Below, one piece after another: positions 12,245-22,394 of a stretch of 64,000 nt of DNA (position 1 is its first letter; every line of letters starts with the position of its first letter). The stretch spans positions 17,524,058 to 17,588,057 of the forward strand of contig CM049310.1 in NCBI GenBank assembly GCA_026874595.1, written 5' to 3'. The translations under genes were made by a program, and so were the position numbers. The notes beneath the pieces are model-generated. The model was given only the letters and a program-made list of their open reading frames with translations. It was not told the DNA's origin and made no database searches. The stretch comes from Sipunculus nudus (taxonomy: Eukaryota; Annelida; Sipuncula; Golfingiida; Sipunculidae).

Positions 12245-12330
12245 GCTGGTCTTTGTAGACAGAGGTCGCTCGGAGAGGACAGCTATAAGCTGTACGTGCA
12301 ATAGCAAATGGACACGTGGCTGTGTTTTTC
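12245..12330 (+). repeat. Dispersed repeat copy related to 13.65 kb
   Basis: The words GTCTTTGTAGACAGAGGTCGC, AGGACAGC, ATAAGC and GCAATAGCAA match 13,650-13,726 in the same order (GTCTTTGTTGCCAGAGGTCGC, AGGCCAGC, ATAAGC, GCAGAAGCAA). Confidence 0.5.
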
Positions 12331-13490
12331 CTATATAACATCTAAAAAGCACCTGAAATTTGGGCCTCTTTTGAATAATTTTCAAAATAAATTTTACTGA
12401 GATTTTTGTTTCTACATTCAAACAAGGCCAAGAAAATCTTGTGTATCCCATTTTCTCACCGTCCTTGTTCGAATGCAGTGAAGCCAAAATTACCCCTCCT
12501 AGCAGTCCAAAGTAACCATTTGGACAGCATGTCTTTGATTGGCCACAGATGTAAATTTATTTGATCGATACCATTATTTTTGTGTGAGCTGATGCTACAA
12601 TACATAAAAATAAAAAATAGGTTTCTTTTATGGCCTCTTGCCATAACGGCTTGAGCCAACCACAGCAGGCCAAACCACTCACTACTCTCCTTTAGATTCC
12701 ACGTTACCATATAAAAAGTATCACATAGCCCGACACGTACGGACTCCATTTTTCTGTGATATGGAGTCCGATCGTCTGGTTGTGAGAGTTCATGGAGGGT
12801 CCTGTAACATGAAATACCACTACTTGTTGTGCGATAGAGAAACAACCTTGTAATAATATGTAGAAATAAACTTAATATATATCAAATTATATCGATATAT
12901 CACCTTTATGTGCGCCTATAAATGTTTTATATCCTTTGAACCGCCGGGGTTCAGTTGTTGAATGCGCACCTGAAAATCGCCGGAAAAGGAATCTAATGCA
13001 AATTAGGTGGGCAATCTATGCAAAAGAGAAAATCAGTTGGGGGGGGGGGGGGGGGGGGGGGCTTTTCCCAGGAATGCCAGTGCCGTGCACTAGGATAGAG
13101 CATCCTTCAAAAGCATCCTTCCAATCATACATCGCGGTGTTGTCAATGATGCTAATTTCCTTTTGGCTGTTCCAACCGGAAGGCTCCAGCGGCCCGACGG
13201 AGACGAAGAATTATCTGACTTCATTCAGAGGAAATGCCCATACTTTATTACATACTGAGCATTCAGCAAAAGTTTTGGTCCCAACGGAGTCTAAGCATCT
13301 GTATCAATGATAATATGTTGGGGTTGTTTGGTGTACTCACGCTACATAAGGCAAATACGTGTCTAAGGTGTTTTTCACGGATCCGTGCAAGCTTGCAAAG
13401 TATAGATCGACTCTCCCCGCAAGAGGCTGCAGCGCTTGATCATTGTTAACTATATGTCAGCGCTGCAGATTGCAGCAAAGTAGCACACAC
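12331..13490. other. Non-coding stretch with a poly-G tract
   Basis: A 23-base G run lies at 13,039-13,061. A 10-bp-stem hairpin (CGGACTCCAT...ATGGAGTCCG) lies near 12,748-12,775. Two adjoining minus-strand open frames of about 130 codons (12,092-12,845) have no recognisable domain or codon pattern and are not called as genes. Confidence 0.45.
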
Positions 13491-13830
13491 AACTGCGAAG
13501 TAGCAAGCGCCATGGGCCATATTCAGCTGCAGTCGCAATGCGCAATGTGCGCGGTAACAAATCAGACGTGCGAAGTCTCAAGTGTCTGTCATCTGTTACC
13601 CTTCGGAGCTATACATTAATTGAACTCAATTTCGCTACTATCGACGTAGTGCAAGTCTTTGTTGCCAGAGGTCGCCAGGACAGGCCAGCAATAAGCAATA
13701 TGCGCAGAAGCAATTAATAGGCGCACTGCGCGGTAGCAAGTGCCATCGGCAATATACACCTGCGATCGCAATGCGCAATGTGCGCGGTAGCAACACAGAC
13801 CTGCAAGGTAGCAAGTGCCTGTTACCTCAC
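13491..13830 (+). repeat. Direct repeat of about 100 bp, two copies
   Basis: 13,491-13,600 and 13,727-13,828 share GTAGCAAG(C/T)GCCAT, TCGCAATGCGCAATGTGCGCGGTA and the CAGAC...GCAAGTG words in order, about 236 bases apart. Both are rich in GCGCA and GCAA words, unlike the flanks. The spacer contains a relative of 12,245-12,330. Confidence 0.65.
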
Positions 13831-14779
13831 TAAATTTATTAATATGTTTTTGTAAAATATATGATTTTACTTCATTAAAAACTCTTCAAATAATCACATA
13901 TGATATATAATACATTCAATTTCGATATACACTTGTTCCAAACTATGTCGTCTTTCTGTTACAAAACCGGTAACACAATCTTGCACATATATTTAGGGAT
14001 TGTTCACATGCTTTGTCAGTAAAGAATGCATGCTTGTGAAAAAAATATCATTTTTATTGCAAATCTAACAGAAATTCGTAACATGCTTTGTCAGCTAATT
14101 TTATTTTTACAACAATCGATATTTAGTGCTTTGCAAAAGTTCTATTTCCGGTGAACGTTTAAGGCTAAAAGGACTAAAACTGTCAAGATTTTACTCCAAA
14201 ATCATGACTAGATGTGATGATAGAACATTTCTAAACTTATTTATCTCTCACAGGAATTATATATCATATTTTTGTTATAATATATAGTCACAGCTTTCCG
14301 TGAGCTTCATTTTTTTATTTTTTATGATAGCATTGGTGCGTCGGTTAAATCGATGTTTCTCTGCATGATCTATTGGAACATTTTAATAAGTGATGAACAA
14401 TTATAAAACATACTTCAAACGTTCGAGGTCCCATTAAATTTCTCTCAGGAATTCACTACAAATACAAAATATTTATATAAAAAGAGAAGAGACCTAGCTC
14501 ATGAGGTAACAAATTATTGTTTCCAGTTTAAGTTTTCCAAAGGTCCTCTGTATCCATGACAGAAATGTTTATAAATGCACTGCGATTTGGTTCACTTTGT
14601 GTAAGATCACCCTCTTGCTAAGCTTTGTGAATTATCCCTTTCATTTAACATGAATCTACAACAGTTGTGATTATTGCGATTACACTCCATTCTTACATTA
14701 TATTTCTTACCTATACGATTCTTAAAATCTTCTAAACCACTGTATGATATAAATGTCTTGCATATAATTATATATTTGA
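13831..14779. other. AT-rich non-coding stretch
   Basis: No gene, repeat or RNA motif was recognised. Confidence 0.45.
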
Positions 14780-14990
14780 AATATGCGCTCATGCCAAGGT
14801 CGTGCGGCACTGCAAGAGAGGAAACATGCAAACAGTGGGGGAAACCTGACCTCAGGCCACACCTGAAAGTTAGTATAGAGACTCTCTTGAAAGGTGACGA
14901 TCACATCGTGTGTACTCCAAAGAGGGATGGAAAAAGTCTGTACAACAAAGCACTTTCGACAATGCAAATCGACCACCACCTCGAAGAACA
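14780..14990 (-). repeat. Dispersed repeat also present at 46.6 kb
   Basis: Read on the minus strand, it matches 46,600-46,855. Shared words include AGTCTCTATACTAACTT, GTGGCCTGAGGTCAG, CCCCCACTGTTTGCA and CTCTCTT followed by GCCGCAC. Both copies keep a translated similarity (VTFQxSLYTN, WPEV), so it may be a fragment of a coding transposon; the family was not recognised. Confidence 0.65.
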
Positions 14991-15046
14991 CCTTATTGTG
15001 CTGGTGATAACTGCCATGTGATTGGGTAATATAATATTGTATCCCC

Positions 15047-15615
15047 GTAGGGTTGGGGTTACCCATATCACGGAAAATAACATAAGAAAATTGAAAAGCG
15101 TTTACTTGGGCAGTCAGTGCAAGAAGGTCTCGGGTTACCTATAACACGGACATTTAAAAAGAGAAGTGTGGCAAGCACTTATGGGAGTAATCCATGCCCG
15201 AGGAGTTAGGGTTTCCCATATCACGGCTATTGAATGAAACTTGTGACAAGCACTTACCGTAGTTTTCCAAAGCCGCGGGATTAGGGTGACCCATATATCA
15301 AGGACAAACAGCCTGACACGAGTGGCAAGCGCATGCTTCAGCATTGAATGCGTAAATGGTTACAAGATGACCCGTATCACGGACATCACATGAAGCCCGT
15401 GATAGGCACTGACTGTAATATTCCATGCCCGAAACGGTTAGGGTAAACCATACTACAGAAATTTAAAATGAAAAATGTAAAAAGCATTTACTGGAGCATT
15501 CCCTGCCCGAATGGTTAGGGTTATCATATAAGGAACATGTTACATGATACATGTGACAAGCGTTTACTCGTATTCAATGCATAAAAGATTAGGGTTACTC
15601 ATATTACGGACATGC
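15047..15615 (+). repeat. Diverged minisatellite of about 77 bp with telomere-like words
   Basis: About eight units begin with variants of GTTAGGGTTACCCATATCACGGACAT-like text (near 15,047, 15,125, 15,202, 15,277, 15,352, 15,432, 15,510 and 15,586). Each continues to a GTGACAAGC(A/G)(C/T)TTAC word and a CCATGCCCGA word. Units are strongly diverged, so the array is old. Confidence 0.7.
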
Positions 15616-18600
15616 GTGTATCACTCTTCTCTTCAGTCAGGTGCATTGGACTGACCAAGCTCCGGCGAGGAAGGCAGTTGCTATGAGTGAACCGGAAGAA
15701 ATTGCCGACTGCAGTCACTGCATAGTCAGCTGCGTCTCAGCGTTTTTTTTTCAGATGGTAGTACCCAAGGGATAAATTATATATTTTGGTTCCGGTGTAT
15801 GATGCCATTAGTGGGTCCATCCACCAAACTCTTGCAGGTCTCCAGATTTGAGTAGATATGCTTCACTGTTTGTATCTATATTAGATTATCCAAGAACTTT
15901 CTGAATCCTGAATGTTACATTCATATGCTTAGCGATGCCTTAACGGTGAACTGTTACGATTTTTTTCGCTCAAGGTATTCAGCATAAAAAGATACTCCCG
16001 GTAAGATAAATGATAGAATATTGCAGTGAAGGTAACAATTTGAAATAAAAGATAACAGCCTAAAGAATAAGGCTACGACCGCGCATGGCGGGGTTTGAGG
16101 TCAGGTGATGCCTTCATAGTTATCTCACAAACAAAACACATGTCCATGTCAGTGTCTCGTCTGAGATTTGTCTTCGTACTCAGCTGCGCCTATTCTTCCT
16201 TCAAACATCCGCATTTCGTGCAAAATTAAATTACTAAGGCTATTTTGTGTGAGAATTATAAAATAATTGTCCAGAATAATAGCGATATTTACGGCAATTA
16301 AAACAATTAATTATTTTTTTATTTGATACACAACAGAAACGATAGTTTTATGAGGAGAACAAATAAATAAGTCTTGGCTTTCACGCCAAAGCATATACTC
16401 CGAGCCTATACTAAGAACAAATTATATACACACCAAAAAAGTAATGTAGAAAAGGCCCACATCAGAAACACACACGAGTGCTTTGAGGAGTTTACTGGTT
16501 CAACCAGCTTTGTCATTTCAGGTGCCAATGTTGACGATAAACAATGCCGGTCTTTTATTCTGGCTGTTAATCTGAATTAAATATATCTACGATTTAGATG
16601 CTGAAGTATGCTATATATAACAGTCGGCCAATGTAGGACTACCAGTTTGCACGCACTTCCTTTACTTTATTTAAAAAATTATATATCTTAGGCATGACAA
16701 TACTTTAACTATAACAAATATTGGACATATGTATCGTCATATGAGCTTAACATGTTATCTATAAGCATGGTCAAAGCTATCAAGCAGCATGGTCCAGCCT
16801 TTTTTCTTATATTCACCAATGCGTCTGCAAATATGTAATATTCATATAGATCATTATCAGTCATACAAATTGCTAGACTTCTATACTTTAGAACTTAACA
16901 AAACATATTGCAATTAATATATGTTCATTTTTGAATTGCAAGAGCTCAAAAATGGAATATTTTTATTATTTCTCTATTCAGAAGTAAATTATATTAGCCT
17001 AATATAACATTGTTCCGCTCCTCATATGCAGAGTTACAGGTATTTGCAAGTACTGACAAATATCAAAATGCCGAGTCCTGCTTGTCTAAAATAACATACT
17101 TGTTCACGTCTGACAGCTGTAGTTTCATACACTGTGCAAAATATTACAACCTGTGCCGGTATTAAAAAATAATAACTATTATTATGCCGGTAATGAGTTT
17201 TAATTATATTTTATATCTTTTAAAGTGGATAACTATAATGCCTTTCGTTCCACTCTTCACGATCGCAGCCTACATGCACTTGCCCAGATTAAAGCCGAGT
17301 GGTGTTTGGTACGGTAACTATGACGTGTTCATAAATGAAAAAAATGTGCGGGCCGTGAGCAATAGTCGTTAGTTGGAAATGCTGGGACCACTTGCCTCGA
17401 TTAACGAAACATTTTCTAATTTTTTAAGCCTTTTTACCCAAAATATTCACATGGATGTCGCGCAATTGTAAATGAAGCCATTTCTAATCGATATGTGTGA
17501 TTTACCAGGAAACTAAAAATAACGTTACAGTTCACCTATTAGGTCGGTTAGCAATATTATTTTCTAAATTATTAAATTAATATTGCCAGTCTATTTTGTG
17601 GGTCTTCTGACGCCCACAACTAGGTCTGCTTTGGGTGTCACTATAGAAGGACTGTTGGGACGGTGTCCTGCGTATAGGTTCAGTCTAACATGAAATGAAG
17701 CAAGATTTAGTCATACCTACAGGGTATTTGTGTGTTGTCATACTGAAAAATGATTGGTATGGCTTATAACAACTGCCAGTGAAAAGATCGATATATAAAG
17801 TTTCACCAGAAGGCCACTGTTTGGTGGAGTCGGTGGTTGTAATGTAGGTATATAGTCTAATCCACATGAACTGGTATGTCTTGTTTTAACTGAAAACGTT
17901 GCTTTGAATAAGGGGGTATGTAATAGGTGAACACCATGCTAATTTTGCCGCATTTCTTTTTACATTGTCAATTCTCCATTAACCATTAGCTGCTCCCGTG
18001 AAAAATCAACGGCTCTATCTGATGCATATTTATGTAATAGGCTGATAGGAACTAAACGACGCATATTTTATTCCTAAGGTTTTTGCAGGAACCTCTTGTC
18101 ATGTGTTTCACTTATATGATATAAAGATTACTTCTGCTAGAATTCTCCAGGAACATCCTTCCAAAAATATCAACATAGAAAGAAAAATTATTCTATTCCA
18201 GAAATCACACAAAAATATTTTTTTCCGATAAAGAACATAGGTGCTCGGAAAATATCGTAGATATAACGATTGTATACAGAAGCGTGAAATTATATGAAAT
18301 ATGCTTTGTATTTGTTGAAGCTCAGGCGACATTGTGATGTTTATTCAGTGTAGTCAGTTAAGGGTATAGTCTAAGGCATGTTAACAGACACATGCGTTAT
18401 TTGTATAAACATGCATATGTCGTTAAAGTCTCTTTTACGCGAAACGTATAGCCGCCATTGTGAAAAAGATAGGCCTGGAAAAATATATTTCAACACTATT
18501 TAATTTTTGGATTAAGTACTGTAAATTGTCATTGAATAAGCCGGTCTGATGCAAATTTGACAACTATCGCAGATAAAAAGAAAGCAGGTTGATATATTTC

Positions 18601-18741
18601 GAAGCAAAGAACTTCATTTAGCAAAGAAACCATTTCAGCTTTGGTTTGCTGCATTGTCTTTCAGCAAATTTACGCAAAATTTAATGTACTGATTATGCTG
18701 AAAATTTGTAGAGAGATAGAGTAAAACTGCATCCGTAATCC
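15616..18741. other. Non-coding stretch
   Basis: AT-rich sequence with only short chance open frames. No motif, RNA gene or repeat with a partner in the window was recognised. Confidence 0.45.
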
Positions 18742-19040
18742 TTTGAAAAAAAAACTTTTTTCAAACAACCGATAAATTGGAGAACTATTAAAACCATGGT
18801 TATCATGGAAAGGTACTTCTGTATGTATAATAATAAACATACCTGTCAACCTATAAAACGGTGATCGTGTAAAGGTTCTCAGCTCTTTGTGTCCACTCAA
18901 CACGGAAATATGCTTCCTGTTAAAAGATTCATGTGGACATGTGTTCCGCGCTTGAATTTTGACGGAGTAAAATTTCTTAACGGGCGATATAATGGAAATG
19001 GGGTTCATCTGGGATTACAGGTCCCCTCATGAAAAAGCGT
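18742..19040 (+). repeat. Dispersed repeat copy A of about 300 bp
   Basis: Shares ordered blocks with 19,482-19,780: TTTGAAAAAAAAACTT, AAACCAT(G/T)GTTATCATG, TCATGTGG, a GGCG(A/T)TA/GCGTTACGAT block, (A/T)TGGGATTA, and (C/A)GCGTGAC near the end. Confidence 0.6.
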
Positions 19041-19481
19041 GACAGGCGAAAAATGTTTTGCTGAACATTTGTAGAGGGTTAGGGTAAAGACATATCAAAA
19101 GTCCATTTCATGTTGGGGGTAATAAGAATCGCCACAATATATATGTTCTTATACAACATTATGACAAAGGACTATTCCTTTGTCCCCGTGTGGAAGCCAC
19201 CCATTTGTATTTATTTATTCTGCCACTCGCAAGGTGATCTCGTGTCACTGAAGCATGACAGTGTCCACAAATGAAACGCATACACGCAAACACATTACTG
19301 ACATTAAAGGAGATTCTGATGGGGGTCTGTACGCCCTGACAACAGATTTTAGTTTGTTATCAATTTAAAGATGTACTGGTGATATTTTTTCATGTTTCAC
19401 CGTCCCTGCAGACAACGGATCTAAACAAATATATTTGAACCCCTACCCCAACCCGAATGAAAATAAAGTTGTGGGGCTTCT

Positions 19482-19780
19482 TTTTGAAAAAAAAACTTCA
19501 TAAAACACATTACTGGGCCAAACTTTTGAAACCATTGTTATCATGAAAAGATATTTTTGAATGTACAAAAATCAACAAAACTGTAACCCATAAAAAAATG
19601 TCAAACGGAGGTCACTTCACTGGACTCAGTTCCAAGTGTTGACCAACTTTGCATTTTAAGCGGAGTCATGTGGTCTTTGGATTAAAAACTTTCACTTCCT
19701 TTTGAGAGAGAAAATTCCATTAGAGGCGTTACGATGGATTTGGGGGCCCAATTGGGATTATAAAGGACCCGCGTGACCGT
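19482..19780 (+). repeat. Dispersed repeat copy B of about 300 bp
   Basis: Partner of 18,742-19,040, same orientation, about 740 bases apart and clearly diverged. No coding frame spans it. Confidence 0.6.
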
Positions 19781-21386
19781 GTGTTGCACGGAAATGCCTT
19801 TTGGGCAGGACATGCGCTCTGGCCACGGTCTTAACAGGACAGTGAGAATCCCCGAGGCGCCTCCTAAAAAGCGTCAAAGGCGTGGAGGACCTTGCAGCAC
19901 AAAAGAAATAGGGGCACCTAATAGGGAAATATTAAAACTGTTAATTATTCAGCTTAATAGGGCATAATCCCGCAACATAAAACAAACTAGTCATAGAAGA
20001 GCACACCACCGATACGTTTGCCGAATTTGGAGAGTCAAATCAGAACGGAAGCAGGTAAACCGTGGTCTAGAAAAAACCCAACTCCGTATTAATTATATAG
20101 ATTAATACCGGGACTGCAATAGTGACGGAGAACTGATCTATATAACGTTACAGATTCTGGAGATTTGTTTTTTTTTTGTAATAGCTATGCAATGTGAGAA
20201 CTGAAAATGAAACATGCAGGCTCTTGATAGTGGTTAGAGAACACTCAACATTAAATCTATATTTTGGGGAAGAATGAAGAAAGACAAAGGTTATAATAGT
20301 GCACGGTCTGGGTGTAAAGCATGAAAGAAGAAATCACTGGTTACCATTATTTAATGAATAGGGAACCAGCTGGCTGCAATGAGTCCGACCAATGTTAACA
20401 TCACATGTGAAGACCGTAGGGCCCTGCGCGGGGCGGGTTTTGACCGCCACTGGATCCGCCACTGATGCCGGGCCCCCTCTACTCCTTCAATCCTGGCTAC
20501 GCCTCTGAAGGCACAAGGTATGAAACGACTGAATGAGGACCCCGAGCGACCTGCTGTATAAACTATTCAACCTACCGACGGCGTGTCATATATCACTAAC
20601 CTATCTCTTGCATGCACATTAAATTGAACAAAATGGTTCCGTCTGACACAAAACTATCTCGCGTTACGGTACCTAGCCGTGTATAAGTAGCTGTTTAATC
20701 AGGTACAGCGGACACCCTATAGCGGTCTTCCCTACCATGACACTCGATCAGGCCCGAGCGGCTTCCGAGCACCATATTAGGATTATTTGCCATAGTCGGC
20801 CAATAAGAGCGCCACTGATTGGTTGGCTATGGTAAATAAGTTTTTTTATTTTTAATTTCCCTAAGTGAATTTATACCGAGAACGTTTTTGCCTGTTGAAA
20901 AATATATCTTATAATGTATCTATAATATTTCTAATCGGTCACGATGGACATGATCTGTTGAATAATCAGCTACTGTTTATAAGAGCTGGAAACACAAATG
21001 TTATTACTTCCTGGGTAATTTGAATGTCCCTCGTGTGGGCATTTCACATTGTATATTCTTTTACTCTTTCCATTATATAACTGAGACATGCATGCTCCTT
21101 TTTAATTCAGCTTATGTGTTACATTTAATTTAATTAAACTACTTTTTTTCATCATTCTGTTAACCATGTTTTAGGTCTTTCAGCTCTCTTCAGATCGGGC
21201 AGCTATTCAGATTTCATGTAATCCATTGATATACTTGTATTTGGTTTACACAATCAGAATGTTTTGCCTACGGTTGTATTCATAGCAATTATTTTTGTTC
21301 AGAATATGTCTTAAATTGTTCTAGTTTTTAGAGGAGTACCAATTTACGGAACAAAAACCAGCCGAGATAATATATAATATATTGTT
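19781..21386. other. Non-coding stretch
   Basis: A GC-rich patch at 20,400-20,530 contains TGGATCCGCCACTG wording often seen at repeat borders. Nothing else was recognised. Confidence 0.4.
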
Positions 21387-21627
21387 ACGGGGTGACTTAA
21401 AAGCGGACCGAACTGTGTCGAAGCGGTTGGTACGCCGGACTTGTGCGCCACCAACATGGGTTCGAATCCCGGACCGTCCAGAATTTTCCCCTGACAAATT
21501 TGTCTTCGTAGCAAATGGGGGATCGACCAATGTGACGGTAAACTTGTGGCCCAGGGAATCGGCTCACCAAGTGTGACTCCTGGGATAATTAGTCTTGTTC
21601 TGATAGCAGAACGCTCTTAAGAGAGGG
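21387..21627 (+). repeat. tRNA-derived SINE-like element, copy 1
   Basis: Starts GTTACGGGGTGACTTAAAAG. It contains a tRNA-like block: GCGGTTGGTACGCCGGACTT (A-box and anticodon-arm-like) and, about 20 bases later, GGTTCGAATCCCGG, a perfect pol III B box. About 130 bases of unrelated body follow. It lacks about 29 bases before the tRNA block that copy 2 has. It could alternatively be part of a small LTR-like repeat, because the start sequence recurs immediately after the body. Confidence 0.6.
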
Positions 21628-21630
21628 TGT

Positions 21631-21747
21631 GTTACGGGGTGACATAAAAGCGGACCGAACTGTTTCGTTAGTACAGCTTGCTTTTTCCAGCGAAGCAATT
21701 GGTACGCCGGACTTGTGCGCCACCCACATGGGTTCGAATCCCGGATC
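21631..21747 (+). repeat. tRNA-derived SINE-like element, copy 2 (truncated)
   Basis: Repeats the start of copy 1 (GTTACGGGGTGAC, AAAGCGGACCGAACTGT) directly after it. It has the fuller tRNA head (AGCGAAGCAATTGGTACGCC) and the same B box GGTTCGAATCCCGG, then breaks off into TATA-rich sequence. Confidence 0.6.
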
Positions 21748-22394
21748 TATATATATAGTTGCATTTATATGATGAATTTTAATACCTACCAGTTTATGAA
21801 ATTAGGTTACTTTATTGTGTTTAATGGATGTTTCTATAAGAAAATAACCTGAAAAGAACATCGAGCACGATGTTTTGTGGGGAATTCATGTTATATATTT
21901 GTATATAATATAAGGCTCTTGATGTTAGTTTTTCTTTCGTGCGCTTGTCCCAATAACCAGGCACCTCTTAAATCACAGGGAAAAAAATCTGTCTATTTGA
22001 TACGCCGTATAATATGTTATACCATGTTAAACGTACCCGTTAAACACAGAATTTGATTTGCCCTATTGAATAAGCTGTCACACCAATATTTGTCTGAGTA
22101 AATTGCGATACATGTATTACTTGCTTGTATAAAGATTTAACATCTGGAATGAAAAAAAAAACTGGAATTGTCAGCAGATATAGAATGCAAAACCTGAATT
22201 TGTAATAATACTTACAATTCAGTGCTATCTGATGTTATTTATAAAATGTTTTGGTTATTTGTTCAGAGTTTTTAATTTAATGCTAAATAATACAATTGTG
22301 GATTTAAGAGTTGAAAGAGTCGATAACAAGCAAGTGCAATATTTAGCTCTGCTTGTAATTATTCAATAGCCTCAAAATCATATATATCAGGGAG
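21748..22394. other. AT-rich non-coding stretch
   Basis: No feature was recognised before the 45-bp array. Confidence 0.4.

Noticed and set aside
12092-12845. Two minus-strand frames of about 130 codons
   Set aside because: No recognisable domain, no splice-consistent ends and no similarity between them; likely chance.
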